DNA of 64,000 bases from SZUA-592 sp041556555 (GTDB lineage: Bacteria > Pseudomonadota > Gammaproteobacteria > Eutrophobiales > Eutrophobiaceae): contig JBFFIE010000001.1 in assembly GCA_041556555.1 (NCBI GenBank), forward strand, positions 1 to 64,000, in the 5' to 3' direction. The position numbers and the translations under genes are program-made. The notes beneath the pieces were generated by a model that was not told where the DNA came from, ran no database searches, and saw only the letters and a program-made list of their open reading frames with translations. Of the stretch, positions 1 to 8,812 are shown in pieces (position 1 is the first letter of the stretch; every line of letters begins with the position of its first letter).

Positions 1-1326
1 GAAGTGATTCGCAAGGTGCCGCGGGCGACTATCCACCCCAAGACCCACTATGTCACCAACCGTCAGACCCTGCTGGATGCTGTCGAGGCCATCAAGATTG
101 AATTGAAACAGCGCCTGGAACAGCTTTATGAGGTCAACAAGCTGGTAGAGGCACAGCGACTGGAACAACGGACCAAGTTCGATATCGAGATGATGCTGGA
201 GATCGGTTATTGCTCCGGCATTGAAAATTACTCACGCTACCTCTCCGGTCGAGAGGCCGGGCAACCGCCACCGACCCTGTTTGATTATTTGCCGAAGGAA
301 GCCTTGCTGATCGTGGATGAAAGTCACGTCACCATCCCGCAACTAGGCGGTATGTACCGTGGCGATCGTTCGCGCAAGGAAAACCTGGTTGAATATGGAT
401 TTCGTTTACCTTCGGCGCTGGATAACCGGCCGTTGCGGTTCGAGGAATTCTCGGCCATGGCGCCACAGACGATCTATGTCTCTGCGACACCGGGTCATTA
501 TGAACGCGAACACTCCGGTCAGATCATTGAACAGGTGGTTCGGCCGACGGGACTGGTGGACCCGGCCGTGGAAGTGCGGCCGGTTGCGACCCAGGTCGAT
601 GACCTGTTGTCCGAGATCAACCTCCGGGTAGAAGCCAATGAAAGAGTGCTGGTCACCACGCTCACCAAGCGCATGGCCGAAGACCTTACGGAATACCTGG
701 CGGAGCATGGCGTGCGGGTGCGCTACCTGCATTCCGATATTGATACGGTAGAACGGGTGGAAATCATCCGTGACCTGCGGCTCGGAGAATTCGATGTGCT
801 GGTCGGGATTAACCTGTTGCGGGAGGGACTCGATATGCCGGAAGTGTCCCTGGTGGCAGTCCTGGATGCCGACAAGGAAGGCTTCCTGCGTTCGGAGACC
901 AGCCTGATCCAGACAGTTGGCCGGGCGGCAAGAAACATTAATGGCAAGGCCATTCTTTACGCTGAAAAGATGACGGGTTCGATGCAACGGGCCATCGAAG
1001 AGACCGAACGCCGCCGCAACAAGCAAACGGAATTTAATGTCGCGCATGGCATCACACCTGCCGGTGTGAAAAAGGCCATTACCGACATCATGGAAGGTGC
1101 CTATAGCGAAGGCCGGGGCCGGAAGAAATGGGCGAAAGTGGCCGAGGAGGTACCGGATTACCTGGGCGAACCGCCAGAATTACTGTTGAAAAGGATCAAG
1201 CAACTCGAGGAACAGATGTACCGGCATGCGCGTGACCTGGAATTTGAGGAGGCCGCCCGCCTGCGAGACCAGATCCATGAAATCCGCACCAGGGGCCTGG
1301 GATTGCCGGAGGAAAAGGCCGGTTAG
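1..1326 (+). CDS. uvrB: UvrABC system protein B, 3' part (5' end outside window)
   Basis: UvrB is the damage-verifying helicase of nucleotide excision repair; it is loaded by UvrA and then binds UvrC for dual incision. The reading frame is open from the first base, so the gene is cut by the window edge. About 440 residues remain of a protein normally near 670, so the N-terminal nucleotide-binding motifs and the damage-gripping beta-hairpin are missing here. Visible parts are the DESH box, the SATPGHYE segment, helicase motif VI (QTVGRAARN) and a C-terminal UVR motif (LEFEEAARLRDQIHEIR) that contacts UvrC. It ends at a TAG about 75 bases before tRNA-Val. Assignment is very secure. Confidence 0.97.
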   Translation, partial: EVIRKVPRATIHPKTHYVTNRQTLLDAVEAIKIELKQRLEQLYEVNKLVEAQRLEQRTKFDIEMMLEIGYCSGIENYSRYLSGREAGQPPPTLFDYLPKEALLIVDESHVTIPQLGGMYRGDRSRKENLVEYGFRLPSALDNRPLRFEEFSAMAPQTIYVSATPGHYEREHSGQIIEQVVRPTGLVDPAVEVRPVATQVDDLLSEINLRVEANERVLVTTLTKRMAEDLTEYLAEHGVRVRYLHSDIDTVERVEIIRDLRLGEFDVLVGINLLREGLDMPEVSLVAVLDADKEGFLRSETSLIQTVGRAARNINGKAILYAEKMTGSMQRAIEETERRRNKQTEFNVAHGITPAGVKKAITDIMEGAYSEGRGRKKWAKVAEEVPDYLGEPPELLLKRIKQLEEQMYRHARDLEFEEAARLRDQIHEIRTRGLGLPEEKAG

Positions 1327-1353
1327 ACAGGAGCTTTGGTCTGCATGACAGGC

Positions 1354-1382
1354 TGGTCATCGCCGGGATTGTCCGCTATCCT
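1354..1382 (+). promoter_or_regulatory. Possible promoter for tRNA-Val
   Basis: TGGTCA (1354-1359), a 17-base spacer and TATCCT (1377-1382), followed by a GC-rich discriminator, lie about 18 bases before the mature tRNA. Each hexamer matches consensus at only four or five positions, so this is a tentative call. Confidence 0.35.
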
Positions 1383-1399
1383 ATGCGGCCTTTGACGAC

Positions 1400-1476
1400 A
1401 GGCGCGTAGCTCAGCTGGTTAGAGCACCACCTTGACATGGTGGGGGTCGTTGGTTCGAGTCCAATCGCGCCTACCA
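1400..1476 (+). tRNA. tRNA-Val(GAC)
   Basis: A 77-base cloverleaf. The 7-bp acceptor stem pairs AGGCGCG (1400-1406) with CGCGCCT (1466-1472). The anticodon arm CCACC-TTGACAT-GGTGG exposes GAC. The T arm contains GGTTCGAGTCC, and the CCA end is encoded at 1474-1476. It stands alone between uvrB and thrS, an arrangement also known upstream of thrS in pseudomonads. Confidence 0.97.
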
Positions 1477-1485
1477 TTAGTCTCC

Positions 1486-1591
1486 CTGAAGAAATCATTC
1501 CATGCATTTCTTCAGGATCGAAAGCGCAGGATCGCGGTCTCGCGTTTTCTTCATTGTGGACGGTGCCACAATGCCGCACTTCCATGTGCGG
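1486..1591 (+). promoter_or_regulatory. thrS 5' leader with three hairpins
   Basis: The 185 bases between tRNA-Val and thrS hold no gene but three clean inverted repeats: a 10-bp stem (CTGAAGAAAT/ATTTCTTCAG, 1486-1515), a 7-bp stem (ATTGTGG/CCACAAT, 1553-1572) with loop ACGGTG, and a 6-bp stem (CCGCAC/GTGCGG, 1574-1591). None is followed by a good T-run, so they do not look like ordinary terminators. In E. coli, ThrS represses its own translation by binding tRNA-Thr-like hairpins in its leader. The GGT in the middle loop matches a tRNA-Thr anticodon. That this is such an operator is inference. Confidence 0.35.
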
Positions 1592-1661
1592 AATCAATGC
1601 TAACGAACATCCTCAACACGTGGCCTTTTGTGGGGGTCACCACTGACCAAAAGGAGGAAAC

Positions 1662-3560
1662 ATGCCCACGATAACTCTTCCCGACGGCAGTCAACGCGAC
1701 TACGACAAGCCGGTCAGCGTATGGCAGGTGGCCTCTGATATCGGGCCTGGCTTGGCCAAGGCCACCCTGGCCGGTGAGGTCAACGGCAAGGTCGTTGATG
1801 CCGGCTTCAAGATTGAGAACGACAGCAAGCTCCGGATCATTACCGATCGCGACGAAGAAGGTCTGGAAGTCATCCGTCATTCCTGTGCCCATTTACTGGC
1901 CCAGGCGGTCAAGCAAATATTCCCCGAAGCCCAGGTGACCATCGGTCCTGTGGTGGAAGACGGGTTTTATTATGATTTTGCCTATGAGCGGCCCTTTACC
2001 CCGGAAGATCTGGAGAAGATCGAAAAACGCATGCAGGAACTGACGGCCGAGGATATCGAAGTGACCCGTCAGGTTATGTCCCGCGATAAGGCGATTGCCT
2101 TTTTCCGTAACCAGGGAGAGGAATACAAGGCGCAGATCATCGAATCGATCCCGGCCGACGAGGAACTGTCACTCTATTCACAGGGGGATTTTACTGATCT
2201 TTGCCGCGGCCCCCATGTGACCAGCACCGGCAAGATCAAGGCCTTTAAATTGACCAAGTTGGCGGGCGCCTATTGGCGCGGTGATTCGAACAATGAAATG
2301 CTCCAACGCATTTACGGTACCGCCTGGGCAAACAAAAAAGAACTGAAGGACTATCTGCACCGCCTGGAAGAAGCGGAGAAGCGGGACCATCGCAAGATCG
2401 CCCGCAAACTGGATCTTTTGCACTTTCAGCCCGAGGCCCCGGGCATGGTGTTCTGGCACGACAAGGGCTGGCGGATCTACCAGATCATCGAGAATTACAT
2501 CCGTCGCCTGCTGCTGGAAAATGACTACCAGGAGGTGCGTACCCCGCAAATCATCGACAAGATTCTCTGGGAGAAGTCCGGGCACATCGCCAAGTTCTCG
2601 GACGAGATGTTCATGACCCGTTCCGAGGAGCGGGATTTTGCCATCAAGCCCATGAATTGCCCGGCGCATATCCAGATCTTCAATCAGGGCCTGAAAAGCT
2701 ACCGCGATCTGCCCCTGAGGATGTCGGAATTCGGCTCCTGTCACCGCAATGAGCAGTCCGGTGCGCTGCATGGCCTGATGCGAGTGCGGGGATTTACCCA
2801 GGACGATGCCCACATCTTTTGTACCCGCGAGCAAATCCAGCCTGAGGTTGCCAGACTGATGCAACTGATCTTCAAGGTCTACGAGGACTTCGGTTTCGAG
2901 GACATCCGCATCAGGCTTTCCACCCGCCCGGAGAACCGGGTGGGCGCGGACGAACTCTGGGACCAGGCCGAGTCTGCCTTGCAACAGGCCCTGGATGAAT
3001 CCGGCCTGGAGTGGGAACTGAACCCCGGTGACGGCGCCTTTTACGGCCCCAAGATCGATTTCTCGCTGCGCGATTCCATTGGCCGGGTCTGGCAGCTGGG
3101 CACTATCCAGCTGGATTTCTCCATGCCCGACCGCCTGGATGCCAGCTACGTGGCCGAGGACGGCAGCAAGCAGGTGCCCGTGATGATCCACCGGGCAATC
3201 CTGGGCTCCATCGAGCGCTTTATAGGCATCTTGATCGAGCATTACGCCGGTGATTTCCCGGTCTGGCTGGCCCCAATCCAGGCCGTGGTCATCAGTTTGA
3301 CCGAAAAGCAGTCCGAATATGCCAAAAAAGTTGCGGAAACCCTTAAAAAACAAGGTCTCAGGGTCGAGAGTGACTTGAGAAATGAAACGATCGGGCTTAA
3401 AATCCGCGAGCACGCAATGCAACGGGTCCCGTACCAGCTGGTTATCGGTGCCCGTGAACAGGAAAACCAGACTGTGGCCGTGCGTACACGAAGTGGCCAG
3501 GACCTGGGTGAAATGTCTCTCGATGACTTCACTGGGCGCCTTGCTGAAGAGGCCGTGTAA
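1662..3560 (+). CDS. thrS: Threonine--tRNA ligase
   Basis: A 632-residue class II synthetase that charges tRNA-Thr and edits Ser-tRNA-Thr. The start ATG follows a strong AGGAGGA. In order it shows an N-terminal TGS domain (about residues 1-62), the editing domain with HSCAHLLAQA near residue 70, the class II catalytic core (NCPAHI, RMSEFGSCHRNE, the VPVMIHRAILGSIERF motif 3) and a C-terminal anticodon-binding domain. Length is close to the E. coli enzyme (642). It heads the thrS-infC-rpmI-rplT-pheST-ihfA cluster and is preceded by a structured leader that may be autoregulatory. Confidence 0.98.
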   Translation: MPTITLPDGSQRDYDKPVSVWQVASDIGPGLAKATLAGEVNGKVVDAGFKIENDSKLRIITDRDEEGLEVIRHSCAHLLAQAVKQIFPEAQVTIGPVVEDGFYYDFAYERPFTPEDLEKIEKRMQELTAEDIEVTRQVMSRDKAIAFFRNQGEEYKAQIIESIPADEELSLYSQGDFTDLCRGPHVTSTGKIKAFKLTKLAGAYWRGDSNNEMLQRIYGTAWANKKELKDYLHRLEEAEKRDHRKIARKLDLLHFQPEAPGMVFWHDKGWRIYQIIENYIRRLLLENDYQEVRTPQIIDKILWEKSGHIAKFSDEMFMTRSEERDFAIKPMNCPAHIQIFNQGLKSYRDLPLRMSEFGSCHRNEQSGALHGLMRVRGFTQDDAHIFCTREQIQPEVARLMQLIFKVYEDFGFEDIRIRLSTRPENRVGADELWDQAESALQQALDESGLEWELNPGDGAFYGPKIDFSLRDSIGRVWQLGTIQLDFSMPDRLDASYVAEDGSKQVPVMIHRAILGSIERFIGILIEHYAGDFPVWLAPIQAVVISLTEKQSEYAKKVAETLKKQGLRVESDLRNETIGLKIREHAMQRVPYQLVIGAREQENQTVAVRTRSGQDLGEMSLDDFTGRLAEEAV

Positions 3561-3592
3561 CGCGGCCATCATTTTTTTGGGAGGAATCACAT

Positions 3593-4108
3593 ATCACCGC
3601 GGACAAGCAGACTCGTCTGAATGACGAGATAACCTCGGCTGAGGTCAGATTAATCGGCAAAGACGGGGAGCAAATAGGCGTCTTGCCCATACAGGAAGCG
3701 TTGGACCGGGCCGAGGAAGCTGAACTGGATCTGGTAGAGATAGTACCAAACGCTGAACCACCTGTTTGCCGGATCATGAATTACGGCAAATATCTTTTTG
3801 AACTAAGCAAGAAAAAACAGGCGGCCAAAAAAAAGCAGAAACAAATCCAGGTCAAGGAAGTCAAGTTCAGACCGGGGATCGAGGACGGTGATTATGAAGT
3901 GAAACTCAGAAACCTGACACGGTTTCTGAATCACGGCGATAAGGTCAAAGTTACCTTACGGTTCAGGGGCAGGGAGCTCGCACACCAGGAACTGGGTGCA
4001 AAGATGCTGGACCGGATTGAAGCTGATCTCGAAGAGCTTGCAGTCGTGGAACAGTATCCCAAGCTGGAAGGTAGACAAATGGTGATGGTGCTGGCACCGA
4101 AGCGTTGA
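3593..4108 (+). CDS. infC: Translation initiation factor IF-3 (ATC start)
   Basis: IF-3 binds the 30S subunit, prevents premature 50S joining and proofreads start codons. The visible core includes EVRLIGKDGEQIG, NAEPPVCRIMNYGKYLFE and the C-terminal KFRPGIEDGDYEVKLRNL and LRFRGRELAHQELG segments. No ATG, GTG or TTG gives a full-length protein: the first TTG (3683) would delete the conserved N-terminal helix. The frame opens cleanly at ATC (3593-3595), eight bases after GGGAGG (3579-3584), giving 171 residues. Non-AUG starts (AUU in E. coli) let IF-3 repress its own translation, so the ATC start fits autoregulation. It lies 32 bases after thrS. Confidence 0.93.
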   Translation: MTADKQTRLNDEITSAEVRLIGKDGEQIGVLPIQEALDRAEEAELDLVEIVPNAEPPVCRIMNYGKYLFELSKKKQAAKKKQKQIQVKEVKFRPGIEDGDYEVKLRNLTRFLNHGDKVKVTLRFRGRELAHQELGAKMLDRIEADLEELAVVEQYPKLEGRQMVMVLAPKR

Positions 4109-4155
4109 ACCAGGACATTATTAAATGAATAGCAGATGAATCCGGAGTAGCAGTT

Positions 4156-4353
4156 ATGCCAAAAATGAAAACTAATCGCGGTGCAGCCAAACGTTTTTCT
4201 CGTACGGCAACTGGCAAGTTTAAACATCGCCAGTCACATCGCAGTCATATCCTGACCAAGAAAGATACAAAACGCAAACGTCACCTGCGGCCGATCATTG
4301 CTATTCATGACAACGATCAAAAATTGATTGCCCGCATGTTGCCATACAGTTAA
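4156..4353 (+). CDS. rpmI: 50S ribosomal protein L35 (bL35)
   Basis: A 65-residue basic ribosomal protein. The start MPKMKTNRGAAKRFSRTATGK and the internal HILTKKDTKRKRHLR are diagnostic of bL35. A GGAG lies upstream of the ATG. It sits between infC and rplT, 12 bases from the latter, as in most bacteria; in E. coli the L35/L20 pair is translationally controlled by L20. Confidence 0.98.
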   Translation: MPKMKTNRGAAKRFSRTATGKFKHRQSHRSHILTKKDTKRKRHLRPIIAIHDNDQKLIARMLPYS

Positions 4354-4365
4354 CGGAGTCAAGTC

Positions 4366-4725
4366 ATGCCAAGAGTAAAACGTGGCGTTACCGCCCATGC
4401 CAGACACAAAAAAGTCATCGAACAGGCCAAGGGTTACCGCGGTCGACGCAAGAATGTATTCCGCGTGGCCAAGCAGGCAGTCACCAAGGCCGCCCAGTAT
4501 GCCTATCGTGATCGCCGTAACAAGAAACGTGAATTCCGTGCCCTGTGGATTGCCCGCATCAATGCCGCAGCCCGTGAGCATGGTTTGTCCTACAGTCGTT
4601 TAATTGACGGACTGAACAAGTCAGAAATCGAAATTGATCGCAAGATACTTGCCGAGCTGGCGGTAAATGACAAGCCGGCCTTTGCGGCCCTTGCTGACCA
4701 GGCCAAGTCCCGTCTTGCAAGTTAA
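4366..4725 (+). CDS. rplT: 50S ribosomal protein L20 (bL20)
   Basis: A 119-residue 23S rRNA-binding protein needed early in 50S assembly, which also represses its own operon in E. coli. Family signatures are the N-terminal MPRVKRGVTAHARHKK, the long basic helix (AKGYRGRRKNVFRVAKQAV) and the C-terminal globular domain with SRLIDGLNKSEIEIDRK. Length matches the E. coli protein (118). An intrinsic-terminator-like hairpin follows 25 bases after its stop. Confidence 0.98.
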   Translation: MPRVKRGVTAHARHKKVIEQAKGYRGRRKNVFRVAKQAVTKAAQYAYRDRRNKKREFRALWIARINAAAREHGLSYSRLIDGLNKSEIEIDRKILAELAVNDKPAFAALADQAKSRLAS

Positions 4726-4750
4726 TTACTAAAACTTAATTTGTATGACA

Positions 4751-4779
4751 GGGGAAAGCCAAACACTTTCCCCTTTTTT
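4751..4779 (+). terminator. Terminator or attenuator between rplT and pheS
   Basis: An 8-bp perfect stem (GGGGAAAG/CTTTCCCC) with a 7-base loop is followed by six T. It sits where E. coli has the pheST attenuator. No obvious Phe-rich leader peptide precedes it, so it may simply reduce read-through into pheST. Confidence 0.8.
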
Positions 4780-4805
4780 ATTTCTTAATCAGGCTCAGTC
4801 ATTCC

Positions 4806-5786
4806 GTGAACGATATAGATGAACTGGTAAAGAAGGCAAAGGCTGCAATCCAGGAGGCCATGGATCTGACTGGTCTGGATCAGGTGCGTATAGATTACTT
4901 GGGTAAGAAAGGTCAGCTCACCCAGTTATTGAAACAGTTAGGGAAACTCCCTGTTGAAGAAAGACCAAAGGCCGGCGAAGCGATCAACAAGGCCAAGGAA
5001 CTGTTGCAAGAGGCAATTGAAACACAGCGGAATAAATTACAACAGGCACAACTGGAATCGCGCCTTGCCTCGGAAAGTGTTGATATTACATTGCCGGGCC
5101 GCGGCAATCTGCCTGGCGGCCTGCACCCCATCACCCTGACCCTGCAAAAGATTGAATCCCTGTTTTTCCAGCTTGGTTTCGAAGTCGTTGAGGGTCCCGA
5201 GGTAGAGGATGATTACCATAACTTTGAGGCCCTGAATATTCCGGTACACCATCCGGCCCGGGCCATGCACGATACGTTTTACTTCAATAACTCGCTGCTG
5301 TTGCGTACGCACACCTCATCGGTGCAGATCCGTGTGATGAAAGATCGACAACCACCACTGCGTTTCATTGCGCCGGGCAGGGTCTACCGTTGTGATTCCG
5401 ATATGACACACTCACCCATGTTTCATCAAGTGGAAGGCTTAATGATTGATCGGCAGGTGACCTTTACCCAACTCAAGGGGTTGTTAAAAGATTTTCTGGA
5501 ATCCTTTTTTGAGAAATCTCTCGAGTTGCGCTTCCGCCCGTCCTATTTTCCGTTTACCGAGCCTTCGGCCGAAGTCGATATCATGGGTAAAAATGGCTGG
5601 TTGGAAGTTCTGGGTTGCGGGATGGTGCATCCACAAGTGCTGGAGAATGTCGGAATCGACAGTGATGAATATACCGGCCTGGCCTTTGGCATGGGCGTAG
5701 AGCGGCTCGCCATGCTCCTCTATGACATTGATGACCTGCGGATGTTTTTCGAAAACGATCTGCGTTTCCTGAAACAATTTAATTAG
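4806..5786 (+). CDS. pheS: Phenylalanine--tRNA ligase alpha subunit
   Basis: The catalytic alpha subunit of the alpha2-beta2 PheRS. It has an N-terminal coiled-coil arm (about residues 1-85) that contacts the tRNA, then a class II core with FHQVEGLMID and GRVYRCDSDMTHSPMF, and a C-terminal GFAFGMG-like motif (GLAFGMGVERLAML). At 326 residues it matches the E. coli subunit (327). The start is GTG with a weak ribosome site; no better in-frame start exists before residue 19. pheT begins nine bases downstream. Confidence 0.97.
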   Translation: MNDIDELVKKAKAAIQEAMDLTGLDQVRIDYLGKKGQLTQLLKQLGKLPVEERPKAGEAINKAKELLQEAIETQRNKLQQAQLESRLASESVDITLPGRGNLPGGLHPITLTLQKIESLFFQLGFEVVEGPEVEDDYHNFEALNIPVHHPARAMHDTFYFNNSLLLRTHTSSVQIRVMKDRQPPLRFIAPGRVYRCDSDMTHSPMFHQVEGLMIDRQVTFTQLKGLLKDFLESFFEKSLELRFRPSYFPFTEPSAEVDIMGKNGWLEVLGCGMVHPQVLENVGIDSDEYTGLAFGMGVERLAMLLYDIDDLRMFFENDLRFLKQFN

Positions 5787-5794
5787 TAATAACA

Positions 5795-8173
5795 ATGAAA
5801 CTCAGCGAACACTGGTTACGTGAATGGATTAATCCAGCAGTTGATATCAATCAACTGGCGGAGCAATTGACCATGGCCGGTCTGGAAGTGGAGGGTATTG
5901 AACCGGTTACTCTTACTTTCACGAACGTGATCGTTGCCCGCGTTGATTCTGTCTCAGCGCATCCCGATGCCGACAAGCTCCGACTATGCAAGGTCAATAC
6001 CGGCTCGGAAACCATTGACGTGGTCTGTGGTGCGCCGAATGTCCGGAAAGGCATGCTGGCAGCCCTGGCCCAGGTCGGCGCCAGACTACCTGGGATTGGT
6101 AATATCAAAGCCGGCAAGATTCGCGGCGTGATTTCACAAGGTATGTTGTGTTCGGCAGCTGACCTGGGCCTGAGTGAAGATGCCGAGGGTCTGATTGAAT
6201 TACCGGAAGACAGCAAACCGGGTCAGCCCCTTAGTGAGCTATTAACGATCAAAGATAACATTATCGAAGTTTCCCTGACGCCAAACCGGGGCGACTGCCT
6301 GAGTGTCTTCGGCCTGGCCCGGGAGTTATCGGTGATCCATGGTATCGGTATCAATACCCCGCTTACTGAAAGCATCAAGGCGGAACACAGGGAACAACGC
6401 AAGATACATCTCGAAGCCTCTGCTGCCTGCCCGCATTATGCAGGTCGGGTGATTACCGGTGTGGATTCCGGGAAAACAACTCCCTTGTGGATGCAGGAAC
6501 GTCTTGAGCGCAGTGGCATACGTTGCATCAACGTGGTGGTCGATATTACCAACTACGTCATGATGTCACTGGGACAACCAATGCACGCCTTCGATAATGA
6601 TTGCCTGAATGGTGACATCCATGTTCGCTTTGCTCATGAGGGAGAAACTTTAACATTGCTGGATCATCAGGAATGTGCATTTTCAAATGAGGTATTACTG
6701 ATCGCTGATGATACGCAGGCCCTGGCCATGGCCGGGATCATGGGCGGCCTGGACAGTGCCGTTACCAAAGGGAGTCAAAATATTTTTTTGGAAAGCGCCT
6801 GTTTTGCCCCGACATCGATCATCGGTCAGGCCCGCCGATATAGTTTGCATAGCGAATCCTCACACCGGTTTGAACGTGGCGTAGACTTTACCCTGCAGGT
6901 GCGGGCCATTGACATGGCAACCTCACTAATTCTTTCCATTTGTGGTGGATCGCCCGGACCGGTGACTGAATCTAGCGCCGAGGAATACCTGCCGATTCGG
7001 GATGAAATCGAGTTGAGAAAAGACCAAATCATCCGGGTGCTGGGCATCGATATCGAGCCGGCGGCTGTGACCCGGATCCTCTCGTCGCTGGGTATGCAAG
7101 TGATTGAGACTGCAACTGGCTGGACGGTGGTACCGCCCAGTTGGCGTTTTGACATTGCCATCGAGGCCGATCTGATCGAGGAACTGGCCCGTATCCATGG
7201 TTATGACCAGATTCCCGGTACGGTTCCGTTGATTCCAATGCATGTCCAGACCCAGCAGCACGAATACCAGCAACTGCAAAGGATGCGGAACTTACTGGTC
7301 AACCGCGACTATCAGGAGGCCATCACCTACAGTTTTGTCGATCAAGCATTACAACGACGGATTACACCGGGTGAAATGGATCTGGAACTGATCAATCCCA
7401 TTGCCTCCGACCTGGCAGTAATGCGTACCAGCCTGCTCCCTGGCTTGCTTCGCGCCCTGATTTTTAATATTAACCGCCAGCAGGGGCGAATCAGGCTGTT
7501 TGAATATGGCCTGGTATTCCATCAAGAGGGCAGTTCGGTACAGCAATTCCCGGTCATCGGCGGTATAGTTTATGGGAATACCTATGAAAAACAATGGCAT
7601 ATAGACGATATGCCAACCGATTATTTTGACATCAAGGGCGATGTGGAAGCCTTGTTGTGCCACTGCGGGCATGCCTCTACCATCCTCTCGTTTCGGCCGC
7701 TTCAGCACCCGGCCCTGCACCCGGGGCAGTCTGCCCAGGTTTATATTGAGGAACAGGCCGTCGGATTCGTCGGTGCCTTGCACCCGACCCTGCAATCCAG
7801 CTGTGATCTGGCCAGGCCGGCCTACGTTTTTGAACTCGAAATTCGACGGATTTTGCAGTATATGCCTGCAAAATTTAAGAAAATATCGAAATTTCCCGCA
7901 GTTAAGCGGGATCTGGCCATCGTCCTGGACGAAGGCATACCTGCGGCCCGGGTTTTGGAGTGCATCCGCAGCGGGGCCCCGGAATACCTGATTAACCTAC
8001 AGTTGTTTGACGTATATCAAGGCGAAGGTATTGATCTAGGGAAAAAAAGTCTTGCATTGGGCTTGACCTTTCAGGGATCTTCTAGCACTCTTACAGAAGC
8101 GGATATTGAAGCCGTAATTGGGGATATTCTTGCGCGGCTGGGGCAAGAAATTGGAGCGACATTGAGAGAATAA
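5795..8173 (+). CDS. pheT: Phenylalanine--tRNA ligase beta subunit
   Basis: A 792-residue beta subunit with the standard domain order: a tRNA-binding EMAP/OB domain near residues 40-150 (VDSVSAHPDADKLRLCKVN), B3/B4 editing domains, a B5 domain (about 400-475, IEADLIEELARIHGYDQIP), a catalytic-like core and a C-terminal ferredoxin-fold anticodon-binding domain (KFPAVKRDLAIVLDE). Length matches E. coli PheT (795). It is coupled tightly to ihfA, whose ATG starts two bases after the stop. Confidence 0.98.
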   Translation: MKLSEHWLREWINPAVDINQLAEQLTMAGLEVEGIEPVTLTFTNVIVARVDSVSAHPDADKLRLCKVNTGSETIDVVCGAPNVRKGMLAALAQVGARLPGIGNIKAGKIRGVISQGMLCSAADLGLSEDAEGLIELPEDSKPGQPLSELLTIKDNIIEVSLTPNRGDCLSVFGLARELSVIHGIGINTPLTESIKAEHREQRKIHLEASAACPHYAGRVITGVDSGKTTPLWMQERLERSGIRCINVVVDITNYVMMSLGQPMHAFDNDCLNGDIHVRFAHEGETLTLLDHQECAFSNEVLLIADDTQALAMAGIMGGLDSAVTKGSQNIFLESACFAPTSIIGQARRYSLHSESSHRFERGVDFTLQVRAIDMATSLILSICGGSPGPVTESSAEEYLPIRDEIELRKDQIIRVLGIDIEPAAVTRILSSLGMQVIETATGWTVVPPSWRFDIAIEADLIEELARIHGYDQIPGTVPLIPMHVQTQQHEYQQLQRMRNLLVNRDYQEAITYSFVDQALQRRITPGEMDLELINPIASDLAVMRTSLLPGLLRALIFNINRQQGRIRLFEYGLVFHQEGSSVQQFPVIGGIVYGNTYEKQWHIDDMPTDYFDIKGDVEALLCHCGHASTILSFRPLQHPALHPGQSAQVYIEEQAVGFVGALHPTLQSSCDLARPAYVFELEIRRILQYMPAKFKKISKFPAVKRDLAIVLDEGIPAARVLECIRSGAPEYLINLQLFDVYQGEGIDLGKKSLALGLTFQGSSSTLTEADIEAVIGDILARLGQEIGATLRE

Positions 8174-8175
8174 TT

Positions 8176-8475
8176 ATGGCACTAACAAAAGCTGAGATGG
8201 CGGAAAAGCTCTATGAGGAGTTGGGTCTCAACAAACGCGAAGCTAAGGAAATTGTTGAGATGTTTTTTGAAGAGGTGAGGGCAGCACTGGAAGCAGGCAA
8301 CCAGGTCAAGTTGTCCGGATTCGGGAATTTTGATTTGCGCGACAAAAACGAGCGACCGGGGCGTAACCCCAAGACAGGGGAGGAAATTCCGATAAGTGCC
8401 CGTCGAGTGGTTACTTTTCGTCCAGGTCAAAAACTGAAAGCGCGAGTAGAGGCCTATGCTGGAAGCGTCGACTAA
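8176..8475 (+). CDS. ihfA: Integration host factor subunit alpha
   Basis: A 99-residue HU/IHF-family DNA-bending protein that pairs with IHF-beta in the nucleoid. It starts MALTKAEMAEKLYEELGLNK. The DNA-arm region carries the family signature GFGNFDLRDKNERPGRNPKT with the conserved Pro that intercalates into bent DNA. It lies directly after pheT, as in E. coli, and its 3' end overlaps the next gene by 20 bases. Confidence 0.97.
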   Translation: MALTKAEMAEKLYEELGLNKREAKEIVEMFFEEVRAALEAGNQVKLSGFGNFDLRDKNERPGRNPKTGEEIPISARRVVTFRPGQKLKARVEAYAGSVD

Positions 8476-8812
8476 TCTCGATTTACCTGCAATTCCCGGA
8501 AAGCGTTATTTCACCATTGGTGAAGTCAGTGATCTGTGTGCTGTCAAGCCACATGTCTTGCGCTACTGGGAACAGGAATTTCCACAACTTAAGCCACTGA
8601 AACGCCGGGGCAATCGTCGTTATTATCAACGTCATGACGTCATTCTTATCCGGCAGATCCGAAGCCTGTTATATGAACAGGGGTTTACCATCGGTGGGGC
8701 CAGGCAGCGTCTGTCTGGCGACGAGGCCAAGGACGATTCCAACCAGAGTCAGCAGATCATCCGCCAGATCCGTAACGAGCTTGAAGCGGTTCTGGACCTC
8801 TTGCGACGCTGA
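8456..8812 (+). CDS. MerR-family transcriptional regulator
   Basis: A 118-residue protein with an N-terminal winged HTH of the MerR type (residues 17-90: FTIGEVSDLCAVKPHVLRYW, then RRGNRRYYQRHDV) and a short C-terminal helix for dimerisation. It has no cysteine cluster or ligand-binding domain, so no metal or drug sensing is suggested. A regulator of this kind follows ihfA in many gammaproteobacteria, including pseudomonads; its target is not known to me. Its start lies inside ihfA, implying translational coupling. Confidence 0.9.
   Translation: MLEASTNLDLPAIPGKRYFTIGEVSDLCAVKPHVLRYWEQEFPQLKPLKRRGNRRYYQRHDVILIRQIRSLLYEQGFTIGGARQRLSGDEAKDDSNQSQQIIRQIRNELEAVLDLLRR

Noticed and set aside
2178..3590. 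Long minus-strand frame opposite thrS
   Set aside because: It mirrors the codon use of thrS and shows no recognisable domain.
4744..4821. Short ORF over the rplT-pheS hairpin as a pheST leader peptide
   Set aside because: It has only a few Phe codons, no ribosome site, and runs past the terminator into pheS, unlike a true pheL.
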